DNA from: DASVEG01 sp035540495
Lineage (GTDB): Bacteria; Actinomycetota; Acidimicrobiia; Acidimicrobiales; CADCTF01
Reading direction: 5' to 3'
Assembly (NCBI GenBank): GCA_035540495.1
Contig: DATLGL010000029.1
Location: forward strand, 124,001 to 188,000
DNA length: 64,000 nt
Part shown: one piece after another, positions 40,517 to 50,229 of the stretch
How positions within the stretch are numbered: position 1 is the stretch's first letter
Layout of the letters: each line of letters opens with the position of its first letter
Program-made: the position numbers and the translations under genes
Notes under the pieces: generated by a model
What the model was told of the DNA's origin: nothing
The model's database searches: none
The model's input: the letters and a program-made list of their open reading frames with translations, nothing else

Positions 40517-42502
40517 ATGAACGCCGCGCTCGGCCTCGCCGGCGTCACCCTCGGCTTCGTCATCTCGCTCGCTGCCATCGCGGTGATCGGCGCGGGGCTC
40601 CGCAAGAAGCGCGCCATGCTCATCGCGACGTCGGGCCCGTTCAGCGTCGCCCTGCTCGGCGCTTCGCTCCTCGCGGTCGTGGCGATGGAACGAGCGCTGC
40701 TTACCGACGACTTCTCGCTCGTCTTCGTCGCCGAGAACTCCGCACGGTCGACGCCGTTCCTCTTCAAGTTCGCCACGATGTGGGCCGCGCTCGAGGGGTC
40801 GATCCTCCTGTGGGGCCTCGTCCTCGCCGGGTTCATCGCGGCGATGGCCTACCGGTTCCGGCGCCAGGTCAGCGACCCGCTGATGGGATGGGCGCTCCTC
40901 ACGGCGTTCGTCGTCGCGGCCTTCTTCTTCGCGCTGATGATCTGGCCCGCGAACCCGTTCCAGACGGTCGCCGGGAAGATCCCGACCGACGGCCCGGGGC
41001 CGAACCCGCTGCTGCAGAACCACGTGCTCATGGCGTTCCACCCGCCGATGCTCTATCTGGGCTACGTCGGGTTCACGGTGCCGTTCGCCTTCGCCATCGG
41101 CGCCCTCGTCACGGGCCGCCTCGACGAGGGATGGCTCGCGGTCAGCCGGCGCTGGACCCTCTTCGCATGGGGCTTCCTGACCTTCGGCATCGTCCTCGGC
41201 TCGTGGTGGAGCTACGAGGTGCTCGGCTGGGGCGGCTTCTGGGCGTGGGACCCGGTCGAGAACGCATCGTTCCTGCCGTGGCTCACTGGCACCGCGTATC
41301 TGCACTCGGTGCTCGTGCAGGAGCGTCGCGGGATGCTGCGGGTCTGGAACCTGTCGCTGCTCGTAGCCACGTTCGCGCTCACGATCCTCGGCACGTTCCT
41401 CACCCGTTCGGGAGTCCTCGACTCGGTGCACGCGTTCACCGAGGAGGGGCCCGGGCAGTGGATCCTGGCCTTCTTCGGCGTCATCTGCGTCGTCAGCGTC
41501 GGCCTCATCGGCTGGCGTGGTGACCGGCTCCGCTCGCCGGGCTCGATCGACTCGCCGATCTCGCGCGAGGGCGCGTTCCTCGCGAACAACGTGCTCTTCG
41601 CCGGGTTCGCGTTCGTGGTGCTGCTGGGCACCGTGTTCCCGCTCATCGTCGAGGCGATCAACGGGTCGCGCATCTCCGTGGGCCGGCCCTACTTCGATCG
41701 GATGACCGCGCCGATCGGGCTCACGCTGCTCTTCCTGATGGCGATCGCTCCGGTCCTTCCGTGGCGCAAGGCTTCGACGGAGCTCCTCCGCACCCGCCTG
41801 CACTGGCCGGCGTGGTTCGCCACGGCCGCCCTCGTGGTCGCGGTGGCCGTCGGTGCCCGTGGGCTCGCACCGCTGCTGGCGTTCTTCCTCGGGGGATTCG
41901 CGGCAGGTGCCGCGTTCCGCCAGCTGTTCCTGGCTGCCCGCCGACAGGGCTGGCGCGGGCTGGTGGGTCGGGCGAACGGCGGGATGATCGTCCACCTCGG
42001 TGTGATCATGATCGCCATCGGCTTCGCGTCGGCCACCGCGTACGGGGAGCGGGCCGAGGCGCGCCTCGCGCCCGGGGAATCGGCGACGCTCGCCGGGCAC
42101 CGCATCACCTACGTCGGGCGTGACATCGTCCAGTACCCGAACCGCCGGGCCATCGAGGCGAAGGTGCGCATCGACGGCGGGCAGATCTACCGGCCGACGT
42201 TGTCGACGTACCCGTTCGTCGGACAGGCGATCGGCACGCCGTCGGTTCGCACCGGCATCACCGAGGACGTGTATCTCACCCTGATCGACGCGCCGCGCAA
42301 CGCCGAGGATGCCGCGGTCATCGGGGTCGCGCGCCAGCCGATGGTGGTCTGGCTCTGGATCGGCGGCGGCACGATGGCGCTCGGAACGCTGCTCTCAGCG
42401 GTGCCCGGACGGAGGAGGCGGCGTCCGACCGATCCGGTGTCGGCTCCGGTCGACGCCGATGCTCACGGGGATCAGCCCCGCGAGGCGGCGCTCGTCCCGT
42501 GA
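40517..42502 (+). CDS. ccmF: cytochrome c heme lyase CcmF
   Basis: Large membrane protein of System I that ligates heme to apocytochrome c, 661 aa with about 15 helices. The WWD-type segment GWGGFWAWDPVENASFLPWL near residue 240, preceded by MAFHPPMLYLGYVGFTVPFAFA and followed by SVLVQERRGMLRVWN and TRSGVLDSVHAF, are CcmF hallmarks; the conserved His residues in those stretches ligate heme. The C-terminal quarter has a periplasmic domain (SATAYGERAEARLAPGES). ATG 40517 is three bases after the ccmE stop. ccmG overlaps its end as GTGA. Confidence 0.95.
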   Translation: MNAALGLAGVTLGFVISLAAIAVIGAGLRKKRAMLIATSGPFSVALLGASLLAVVAMERALLTDDFSLVFVAENSARSTPFLFKFATMWAALEGSILLWGLVLAGFIAAMAYRFRRQVSDPLMGWALLTAFVVAAFFFALMIWPANPFQTVAGKIPTDGPGPNPLLQNHVLMAFHPPMLYLGYVGFTVPFAFAIGALVTGRLDEGWLAVSRRWTLFAWGFLTFGIVLGSWWSYEVLGWGGFWAWDPVENASFLPWLTGTAYLHSVLVQERRGMLRVWNLSLLVATFALTILGTFLTRSGVLDSVHAFTEEGPGQWILAFFGVICVVSVGLIGWRGDRLRSPGSIDSPISREGAFLANNVLFAGFAFVVLLGTVFPLIVEAINGSRISVGRPYFDRMTAPIGLTLLFLMAIAPVLPWRKASTELLRTRLHWPAWFATAALVVAVAVGARGLAPLLAFFLGGFAAGAAFRQLFLAARRQGWRGLVGRANGGMIVHLGVIMIAIGFASATAYGERAEARLAPGESATLAGHRITYVGRDIVQYPNRRAIEAKVRIDGGQIYRPTLSTYPFVGQAIGTPSVRTGITEDVYLTLIDAPRNAEDAAVIGVARQPMVVWLWIGGGTMALGTLLSAVPGRRRRRPTDPVSAPVDADAHGDQPREAALVP

Positions 42503-43164
42503 CGTCGACCCTGCCCGACTCGCCTGCCGCATCGCGCGACGGTGCTGACGGATCCGTCGACGTCATGGAGCGCCGGCGTCCGATCGCTCGGTGGATCGCG
42601 CTCGGGGTCGGGGTGATGATGGTCGCGCTCGTCGCGGTGTTCGCAACGCGCGAGCCGGCGGCGAACCAGGTGGCAGAGAGCCCTCTCATCGGCAAGCTCA
42701 CACCGGAGATCACCGCGGAGAACCTCGATGGCGAGCTCGTGCGGGCGTCGCGGTTCCGGGGGCGCTACCTCGTCGTGAACTTCTTCGCGAGCTGGTGCGT
42801 CCCGTGTCGCAACGAGCATCCGGAGCTCCTCAACTTCTCGGCGCGGCACGCCCGCACCGGCGACGCGCAGGTCGTGGCGGTGGTCTTTAACGACGACATC
42901 GAGGCGGCACGCGACTGGTACGCCAAGAACGGCGGTGACTGGCCGGTGCTGAAGGACCCGCGCGGTCGGATCGCCCTCGACTTCGGCGTGGGCAAGCCGC
43001 CGGAGACCTTCGTCGTCGATCCGGACGGGCTGGTTATCACCCGCATCGTCGGCGAGGTGACGGCCGACGGGCTCGACCGGATCCTCGCCAGGGCAGAGGA
43101 GCTGCGCGAGAGCGCAGCGGGCGCTCTGCCTGCCCGGCCGCAGGGCAAGGGGCAGTCATCGTGA
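42499..43164 (+). CDS. ccmG: thiol-disulfide protein CcmG/ResA-like
   Basis: Membrane-anchored thioredoxin-fold protein, 221 aa, that reduces apocytochrome or CcmH disulfides with electrons from CcdA. One N-terminal helix (about 31-49) is followed by the TlpA-like domain with active site WCVPC (Cys100, Cys103) in NFFASWCVPCRNEHPEL, the insert region VFNDDIEAARDWYAKNGGDWP and the cis-Pro loop GKPPETFVVDPDG. GTG 42499 overlaps the ccmF stop. Its gene is inside the ccm row, which fits a dedicated role. Confidence 0.92.
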   Translation: MTSTLPDSPAASRDGADGSVDVMERRRPIARWIALGVGVMMVALVAVFATREPAANQVAESPLIGKLTPEITAENLDGELVRASRFRGRYLVVNFFASWCVPCRNEHPELLNFSARHARTGDAQVVAVVFNDDIEAARDWYAKNGGDWPVLKDPRGRIALDFGVGKPPETFVVDPDGLVITRIVGEVTADGLDRILARAEELRESAAGALPARPQGKGQSS

Positions 43165-43616
43165 GTCGGGCGAATCGCGTGTCGTGGATCGTGATGATGA
43201 TCGTGGTCGTCGTTGCGCTCGCTATCGGCGCGACCGGCGACCGCGCGCCGCAGACCGAAGCCGAGCGCGTGCGCGCGATCGCTTCCGGGGTGAAGTGCCC
43301 GACCTGCCAGGGACTGTCCGCGGCCGAGAGCGATGCGATCGCGGCCCAGGCGGTGCGCGACGCCATCCGCGAGGGCATCCGCGCCGGGCAGAGCGACGAG
43401 GAGATCCGCGGCTTCCTGGTGAGCCGGTTCGGCGACTCCGTTCTCCTGAAGCCGAAGGCGTCCGGGATCTCGGCGCTGGTGTGGGTGCTTCCGGTCGCTG
43501 GGCTCGTCCTCGCGGTTGCCGGCCTCGCCGCCGCGTTCAGGAGGTGGCGTCGCCAGCAGCCGGCGACACCGTCGGAGGCCGACCGCGACCTCGTCGACGC
43601 CGCGCTGCATCGATGA
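43161..43616 (+). CDS. ccmH: cytochrome c maturation protein CcmH
   Basis: Periplasmic thiol protein of 151 aa with one helix at each end. The redox motif lies in VKCPTCQGLSAAESD (Cys46, Cys49), followed by a three-helix bundle (IREGIRAGQSDEEIRGFLVSRFGDSVLLKP) typical of CcmH/CycL. A C-terminal helix (ALVWVLPVAGLVLAVAGLAAAF) and basic tail follow. GTG 43161 overlaps the ccmG stop, and its own stop overlaps ccmI (ATGA). Confidence 0.93.
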   Translation: MSRANRVSWIVMMIVVVVALAIGATGDRAPQTEAERVRAIASGVKCPTCQGLSAAESDAIAAQAVRDAIREGIRAGQSDEEIRGFLVSRFGDSVLLKPKASGISALVWVLPVAGLVLAVAGLAAAFRRWRRQQPATPSEADRDLVDAALHR

Positions 43617-44329
43617 GCGAGCTCGCCGAGCTCGAGGAGCAGCGCGCGTTCCTCCTCCGGTCGATCGAAGACCTCGATGCGGAGTTCGAGGCGGGAGACA
43701 TCGACGAAGCCGATTACCGGAGCCTGCGCGACGACTACACCGCGCGCGCCGCCGCCGTGATCCGCCGGCTGGAGGCGACCGATCCGACGCCGCGGTCGGA
43801 GCGCACGCCTCCGCCGCAGCGACGGTCGCGCCTGGTCTGGGCCGCCGGCGTCCTGGTGGTCGCGCTGGGCGCGGGCTGGCTCGTCGCCGCCGCGGCAGGC
43901 GAGCGTGTCGACGGGCAAGCCGCGACCGGCTCGCTCCCGGAAGCGAGCACCGACCGCATCGCACGAGCCCAGCGCCTCGTGCGGGAGGGTGAGGTGCTCG
44001 AGGCCATCAAGGTCTACGACGAGCTGCTCCGCGACGACCCGGACAACCCCGTGGCGCTCGCCGAGCGCGGGTGGCTCATCAGCCGCGTCGACCCGTCGCT
44101 CGTCGACCGCGGCCTGGCGAGCATCGACAAGGCCATCGACGTCGATCCGGGCTACGCCGAGGCGTACTTCTACCGGGGGATGATCCTGCTGCAGGCGAAG
44201 CAGGACAACGCCGGCGCGGCGGCCGCCTTCTCGAAGGCGCTCGAGAGCGACCCGCCGCCCGACCTCAGGTCGTTCCTCGAAGACGCACTCACGCGTGTGC
44301 AGGAGCAGCAACCGTCCGCGGACGGCTGA
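43613..44329 (+). CDS. ccmI: CcmI-like TPR protein
   Basis: 238-residue membrane protein completing the ccm row. An N-terminal cytoplasmic coiled helix (ELAELEEQRAFLLRSIEDLDAEFEAGDIDEADY) resembles the CcmI leader, a helix at about 67-87 (LVWAAGVLVVALGAGWLVAAAA) crosses the membrane, and TPR repeats follow (EASTDRIARAQRLVREGEVLEAI; YDELLRDDPDNPVALAERGW; IDVDPGYAEAYFYRGMILLQ). CcmI brings apocytochrome c to CcmF and CcmH. ATG 43613 in an ATGA overlap with ccmH. Confidence 0.85.
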   Translation: MSELAELEEQRAFLLRSIEDLDAEFEAGDIDEADYRSLRDDYTARAAAVIRRLEATDPTPRSERTPPPQRRSRLVWAAGVLVVALGAGWLVAAAAGERVDGQAATGSLPEASTDRIARAQRLVREGEVLEAIKVYDELLRDDPDNPVALAERGWLISRVDPSLVDRGLASIDKAIDVDPGYAEAYFYRGMILLQAKQDNAGAAAAFSKALESDPPPDLRSFLEDALTRVQEQQPSADG

Positions 44330-44353
44330 ACCCTCCTCCGTAGGATCGGTGAC

Positions 44354-45789
<1,436 letters not shown>

Positions 45790-45793
<4 letters not shown>

Positions 45794-46686
45794 CGTCGAC
45801 GAGGTTCTGCGACCTCGTCGGCTGTCGTCTCCCTCTGCAGCTGGCGGGCATGGGAGGCGTCGGCTCGACCGCGTTGGCGGTGAGCGTGGCGCGAGCCGGG
45901 GGACTCGCGATGTTGCCGGTGCTCGGCGACGTGCCGGTGGTGCAGCGGGTCACCGAGGTGCGAGCTTCCGGCGTCGTCGGCGTGAACGTGCTCATGCCGT
46001 TCGCCGCGTTGCAGGTCGACGCCATCGAAGGCGCGGTCGCAGCCGGCGCCCGCGTCGTCGAGTTCTTCTACGACGACCCGCAGGCGGCGTTGGTCGAGCG
46101 GGTGCACGACGCCGGAGCGCTCGCGTGCTGGCAGACGGGGTCGCTCGACGAAGCTCGAGCCGCCGTCGACGCGGGGTGCGATCTCGTCGTGGTGCAGGGC
46201 GTCGAGGCCGGCGGGCATGTGCGCGGCACCGTGCCGCTCGACGAGCTCCTGGGCGCGACGGTCGACGCGGACCTCGGCGTACCGGTGGTCGCGGCAGGGG
46301 GCATCGCGACACGAGAGCGGGTCCAGGAGGTGCTGCGTGCCGGAGCCGATGCCGTGCGGATCGGCACGCGGTTCGTCGCGACACCGGAAGCGGACGCGCA
46401 TCCCGGGTATCGACGCGGCCTCGTCGACGCGGGGTCCGGCGACACCGTCCTCACGACGGCGTTCGGCAACGGGTGGCCCGACGCGCCACATCGCGTGCTC
46501 GCATCGTCGGTCGACGCGGCCGAACGGCTGCCGGACGACGCGCCCGCGCGGTTCTCTCCGAACCCGCCCACGTCGACCTATCGGGGCGACCCGATGTCGG
46601 CTGCCCTCTACGCCGGCACCGGCGTCGGCGAGATCACGTCGATCGAACCGGCGGACGACATCGTCACCCGACTGTTCTCTGACTAG
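45790..46686 (+). CDS. nitronate monooxygenase-like FMN protein
   Basis: TIM-barrel FMN enzyme of the 2-nitropropane dioxygenase family, 298 aa. LPLQLAGMGGVGSTALAVSVARAGGLAML is the N-terminal FMN-binding loop, VGVNVLMPF follows, and DLVVVQGVEAGGHVRG carries the conserved GxEAGGH with the catalytic His. VPVVAAGGIATRERV and ADAVRIGTRFVAT bind the FMN phosphate. It oxidises nitronates or is a related enoyl reductase. GTG 45790 overlaps the purine permease stop, suggesting cotranscription. A very long hairpin lies four bases downstream. Confidence 0.87.
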
Positions 46687-46690
46687 CCGT

Positions 46691-46736
46691 TTCTGTGAGT
46701 AGTTGTTCGACCTCGGTCGAACAACTACTCACAGAA
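46691..46736. terminator. 46-bp perfect palindrome at convergent gene ends
   Basis: Arms 46691-46712 and 46715-46736 are exact inverted repeats of 22 bases around TC; the hairpin would fold with a CCTCGG-type loop. The left arm starts four bases past the nitronate monooxygenase stop and the right arm encodes the last residues (FVL) and stop of the opposing azlD gene. It is much AT-richer than its surroundings. It is most likely a bidirectional terminator. Confidence 0.7.
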
Positions 46737-47019
46737 CGAAGCGGAGGAGGGCGGCGACTGCGGCGGCGGCGATGATGCACACGGCGAACGGGGCCTTCCG
46801 CCGCGCCAGGACCACCGCGACGGCGACCCCGGCCGCCTTCTCGTCGAGCTGGGGGATCCCGCGGTCGCCGGTGAGCTCCACCGCGACCAGCGCGGCGAGC
46901 AGCGCAGTGGCGAGCCCGGCGAGCCGGTTCGCGATCGGCTCGGGGATCTCCCGCGCCAGCGAGCCGGCTCCCTTGAGCAGCATCGTCAGCGCCGCGAGCG
47001 CGAGAACGGCGCCGACCAT
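46729..47019 (-). CDS. azlD: AzlD-type branched-chain amino acid export subunit
   Basis: 96-residue membrane protein with about four helices, the small partner of AzlC. LAALTMLLKGAGSLAREIPEPIANRLAGLATALLAALVAVEL matches the AzlD pattern (GxGSLxxREIPxP region and first long helix). ATG 47019 shares one base with the azlC stop (TGATG type overlap). The last codons lie in the 46-bp palindrome. Partner and export function are inferred from the pair. Confidence 0.85.
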   Translation of the reverse strand: MVGAVLALAALTMLLKGAGSLAREIPEPIANRLAGLATALLAALVAVELTGDRGIPQLDEKAAGVAVAVVLARRKAPFAVCIIAAAAVAALLRFVL

Positions 47020-47663
47020 CAGCGGTACGTCACCAGCCCGGCCACGGCGGCACCGGCGAGCGCGAGACCGATGCCGGCGACCGGCGTGAGCACCAGCGCG
47101 GTCAGCGCGCCGATCAGCGCAGCCCGCATCTCGCGCTTCCCGGAGAGCATCGGCCAGAGAAGCGCGACGAAGAGGGCAGGGAAGGCCGCATCGAGGCCGA
47201 GCGTCTGCGGGTCACCGATGACGTCGCCGACGAGCGCGCCCACGAGCGACCCTGCTGACCACCCGACCCACAGCGCGACGCCGCCGTAGGTCATCATCCG
47301 CTGATCGGGTTCACTGGCCGATCCGGCGCCGACGCCGAGCGCGTAGCTCTCGTCGACGACGAGCTGTGCGAGCACGAACTTCCGCAGGCGCCCGCCGGGC
47401 AACACACGTGCGGCGGCGGCTCCGGTGGCGAGGTAGCGCGTGTTGAGGAGGGCGGCGGTGATGGCCGCGCTCGCGGGCGAAGCGCCCGACGCCAGCACGG
47501 ACACGACGGTGAACTGCGCCGAACCTGCGAAGACCGTCAGAGACGCCAGCACCGTCAGCCACCATGGGAACCCCGCGGCCGTGGCGAGGACGCCGTAGGG
47601 GATCCCGAAGCCCGTCACGGCTGCCACCACGGGCGCGGCGGCAGAGAGGTTCGAACGGGGCAT
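47019..47663 (-). CDS. azlC: AzlC family amino acid exporter
   Basis: 214-residue membrane protein with about five to six helices. GFPWWLTVLASLTVFAGSAQFTVVSVLASGASP carries the family signature (FAGSAQF), followed by ALLNTRYLATGAAAARVLP and QLVVDESYALG. AzlC/AzlD complexes export branched-chain or related amino acids. ATG 47663 (PRSNLSAAAPVVAAVTGFG) gives a short N-terminus before helix one. It diverges from the molybdopterin protein gene over 30 bases and is followed by azlD. Confidence 0.9.
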   Translation of the reverse strand: MPRSNLSAAAPVVAAVTGFGIPYGVLATAAGFPWWLTVLASLTVFAGSAQFTVVSVLASGASPASAAITAALLNTRYLATGAAAARVLPGGRLRKFVLAQLVVDESYALGVGAGSASEPDQRMMTYGGVALWVGWSAGSLVGALVGDVIGDPQTLGLDAAFPALFVALLWPMLSGKREMRAALIGALTALVLTPVAGIGLALAGAAVAGLVTYR

Positions 47664-47693
47664 GGTCCATCGTGCCGCGTACTGTCGTCGTCC

Positions 47694-48329
47694 ATGGGGT
47701 TCTTCGACCGCAACCGCAAGGAGCTCGAGAAGCGGGGCGTCGATCCGGCTCGGCTGCCGCCGGGGCAGTACTTCACCGACCGGTTCCCCGTCCTGCACGC
47801 AGGCAGCGTCCCGATCTACGACGACCTGTCGACGTGGACCTTCCGCATCTTCGGGGCGTTGCGGTCGCCGTCGGTCACGCTGTCGTGGGACGAGCTGCGG
47901 GCGCTTCCGACCGCGGAGATCACCACCGACATCCACTGCGTGACGAAGTGGTCGAAGTTCGACACCGGCTGGCGTGGCGTCCCGTTGGACGAGGTGCTGA
48001 AGCTGGTCGACGTCGACCCGGCCGCGACCCACGTGATGTGGCACAGCGAGTACGGCTTCACCGCGAACGTCCCGCTCGACGACATCACCGGCACGTGGGA
48101 CGACGGCTCGCCGAAGGCGATGCTCGCCTACGAGTTCAACGGAGAGCCGCTCGAGCCCGACCACGGCTACCCGCTGCGATCGCTCGTTCCGCACCTCTAC
48201 TTCTGGAAGTCGGCCAAGTGGCTGCGCGGCGTCGAGCTGATGGTCGGCGATCGTCCCGGGTTCTGGGAGCAGAACGGCTACCACATGTACGGCGACCCGT
48301 TCCGCGAGCAGCGCTACTGGGGCGACTGA
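47694..48329 (+). CDS. sulfite oxidase-fold molybdopterin protein, cytoplasmic
   Basis: Molybdopterin-binding oxidoreductase domain of 211 aa. The molybdenum-ligand Cys is in TTDIHCVTKWSKFDTGWRG (Cys82), and FGALRSPSVTLSWDELRALP is the conserved entry to the domain. MWHSEYGFTANVPLDDI and GYPLRSLVPHLYFWKSAKWL are also typical. No signal peptide is present, so unlike MsrP/YedY proteins it should stay in the cytoplasm. Its 3' end overlaps the convergent cysteine desulfurase gene by 16 bases. Substrate unknown. Confidence 0.87.
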   Translation: MGFFDRNRKELEKRGVDPARLPPGQYFTDRFPVLHAGSVPIYDDLSTWTFRIFGALRSPSVTLSWDELRALPTAEITTDIHCVTKWSKFDTGWRGVPLDEVLKLVDVDPAATHVMWHSEYGFTANVPLDDITGTWDDGSPKAMLAYEFNGEPLEPDHGYPLRSLVPHLYFWKSAKWLRGVELMVGDRPGFWEQNGYHMYGDPFREQRYWGD

Positions 48330-49435
48330 GTCCGCAGACTCCGCAGCCGGTCGAGCACCGCTGGGAAGGCAGCTGCGAACGCGTCGACGTCGGCCGCCGT
48401 GGTCGACCAGCCGACGGAGACTCGCAGAGAACGTTCGGCCTCCACGGCCATCGCCTGCAGCACCGGCGACGGCTCGAGGGACTCCGAGGAGCACGAGCTG
48501 CCGGAGTGCGCAGCGACGCCAGCCTGGTCGAGCGCGAGCAGCACAGGCTCGGCCTCCACATCGGCGATGCCGAGGCAGGCGATGTGGGGGAGCCGGTCGT
48601 CGCGGTCTCCGTAGGAGACGACGCCGTCTACGGCGAGGGCGGCGTCGAGCACCGCTTCGGTGAGCCCTCGCTGCGTGGCGCCCTCTGCGTCGACGTCGAC
48701 GGCTTCGGCTGCGGCCCCGAACCCGACGATTGCAGCGACGTTCTCGATGCCACCCCGCCGCGCGCGCTCCTGTTCGCCGCCGAGGAGCAACGGGGGCAGG
48801 CGGAGGCCGCGCCGCACGAGCAGCGCGCCGATGCCCTTCGGTCCTCCGAACTTGTGAGCGGTGATCGACATCAGGTCGGCGCCGACCTCGCCGAAGTCGA
48901 CGGCGACGTGGCCGGTCGCCTGTGCTGCGTCGACGTGCACCAGGACGTCTCGCTCTCGGCACGCCGCGACGATCTCCACGACCGGCTGCAGCGTCGCGAC
49001 CTCGTGGTTGCCCCACTGCACGTGCACCAGCGCCGTCTCGGCTGTGATCGCAGCGACCATCGCCTCGACGTCGACGCGTCCGGTGCCGTCGACCGGCGTG
49101 ATCACCAGATCGTGGCGGCGGGACGATTCCAGGACGGCGGAGTGCTCGACCTCGGTGGCGACGATGCGCGGCCCGCGCGCTTGCGTTGCGCCGAACACCG
49201 CGGCGTTGATCGCCTCGGTCGCTCCGCTCGTGAACACCACCTCGCGAGAACGCGCGCCCACCACTGAGGCGACCTTGTCTCTCGCGTCCTCGATCGCGGC
49301 GCGAGCCATCCGTCCTTCGGTGTGGACCCGCCCTGGATCAGCGGCCTGCTCACCGGTGAGCCACGGGAGCATCGCGTCGACGACGCCGGGACGCGCCGGT
49401 GACGTCGATGCGTGGTCGAGGTAGTGGCGGCCCAC
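48314..49435 (-). CDS. cysteine desulfurase (IscS/NifS family)
   Basis: PLP enzyme of 373 aa that releases sulfur from cysteine for Fe-S clusters or thio-modification. YLDHASTSPARP is the N-terminal signature, the PLP lysine is in MSITAHKFGGPKGIGAL (Lys195), the persulfide Cys is in GVAAHSGSSCSSESLEPSPVL (Cys315). It is class I in its loop (SCSSE). GTG or ATG alternatives were not needed, as MGRHYLDHA is a normal start. It follows a SufR-like regulator on the same strand with a four-base gap, opposite mrp, so Fe-S assembly is the likely context. Confidence 0.93.
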   Translation of the reverse strand: MGRHYLDHASTSPARPGVVDAMLPWLTGEQAADPGRVHTEGRMARAAIEDARDKVASVVGARSREVVFTSGATEAINAAVFGATQARGPRIVATEVEHSAVLESSRRHDLVITPVDGTGRVDVEAMVAAITAETALVHVQWGNHEVATLQPVVEIVAACRERDVLVHVDAAQATGHVAVDFGEVGADLMSITAHKFGGPKGIGALLVRRGLRLPPLLLGGEQERARRGGIENVAAIVGFGAAAEAVDVDAEGATQRGLTEAVLDAALAVDGVVSYGDRDDRLPHIACLGIADVEAEPVLLALDQAGVAAHSGSSCSSESLEPSPVLQAMAVEAERSLRVSVGWSTTAADVDAFAAAFPAVLDRLRSLRTQSPQ

Positions 49436-49439
49436 GCGG

Positions 49440-50138
49440 TCAGACGACGGTGACGCAGGCGTCGTCGCCGAGGGCCCGGCTCGACTCGGTTGCCGGCATC
49501 GTCTCGCCGTAGAGGCCGGCGAGCATGCCGCGCACCATCCCGCGATCGACCGCGCAGATCACCGGGTTCTGCGAGGCGACCGCACCGAACGGGCAGTGCT
49601 GGTTGATGATCGCCAGCGTGCCGTTGCCGCGCGCTTCCGCGTGCGCGGCGAACCCGTGGGCGGTGAACGCGTCGGCGACGGCTTGGATCGCGGCTCTGCG
49701 GGACCGGTTGCCCTCGGTCGGCGACATCGCGGCGGCGAGGGCCCGCCCGTGCTCCTCGCCGACCTGCTCGGCGAGGGCCTCGGCCTGCTCCTTCGGGAGC
49801 AGCGCCAGCGTGCGGGCGAGCAGGGTGACGATGAGGTCGGTGGAGGGAGCGGAGAACTCGAGCGTGGCTGTGGTCGACACGCGGTACCGCTTCGACGGAC
49901 GACCGGCCCCTGCTCCTTCGGTGCGACCGACGTGGACCTCCACGTACCCGCCGGCGGCGAGCTTGTCGAGGTGGTGTCGGGCCACGTTCGGGTGGAGGTG
50001 GAACCGCTCCGCGACCTCGGCCGCCGTCACGCCCCGATCGTCGTCGCGCGCGAACAGATAGATCTCACGGCGGGTCGGGTCGCCGAAGGCGTTGGTGACC
50101 GCTGCCACCATCGCCGAGAAGTGGTCGTGCTCACGCAC
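49440..50138 (-). CDS. SufR-like winged-helix Fe-S regulator
   Basis: 232-residue regulator. The N-terminal ArsR/DeoR-like winged helix (about 10-90) reads GDPTRREIYLFARD, GVTAAEVAERFHLHPNVARHHLDKLAAGGYV and GAGRPSKRYRV. The C-terminal half has three cysteines, Cys182 (NQHCPFGAV), Cys195 (NPVICAVDRG) and Cys228 (DDACVTVV), with the CPF/C-spacing of SufR-type Fe-S sensors. The -10 element TAGAAT (complement of 50145-50150) places the transcript start at the GTG codon, so it is probably leaderless. A 12-bp palindrome directly upstream and the neighbouring cysteine desulfurase and mrp genes fit autoregulation in Fe-S homeostasis. Confidence 0.82.
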   Translation of the reverse strand: MREHDHFSAMVAAVTNAFGDPTRREIYLFARDDDRGVTAAEVAERFHLHPNVARHHLDKLAAGGYVEVHVGRTEGAGAGRPSKRYRVSTTATLEFSAPSTDLIVTLLARTLALLPKEQAEALAEQVGEEHGRALAAAMSPTEGNRSRRAAIQAVADAFTAHGFAAHAEARGNGTLAIINQHCPFGAVASQNPVICAVDRGMVRGMLAGLYGETMPATESSRALGDDACVTVV

Positions 50139-50151
50139 ACCGGTATTCTAC

Positions 50152-50163
50152 CTACGCGCGTAG
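50152..50163. promoter_or_regulatory. palindromic operator between sufR-like gene and mrp
   Basis: CTACGCGCGTAG is a perfect 12-bp palindrome, one base beyond the -10 element TAGAAT of the SufR-like gene on the minus strand and 67 bases before the mrp start. It is likely the operator controlling both directions. Confidence 0.65.
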
Positions 50164-50229
50164 TGGAAATCCGGTGCCGCCGGAAGCGCTCAACCCGCCT
50201 TGAAGATCCTTCGCCCCAGGAGATCCCCC

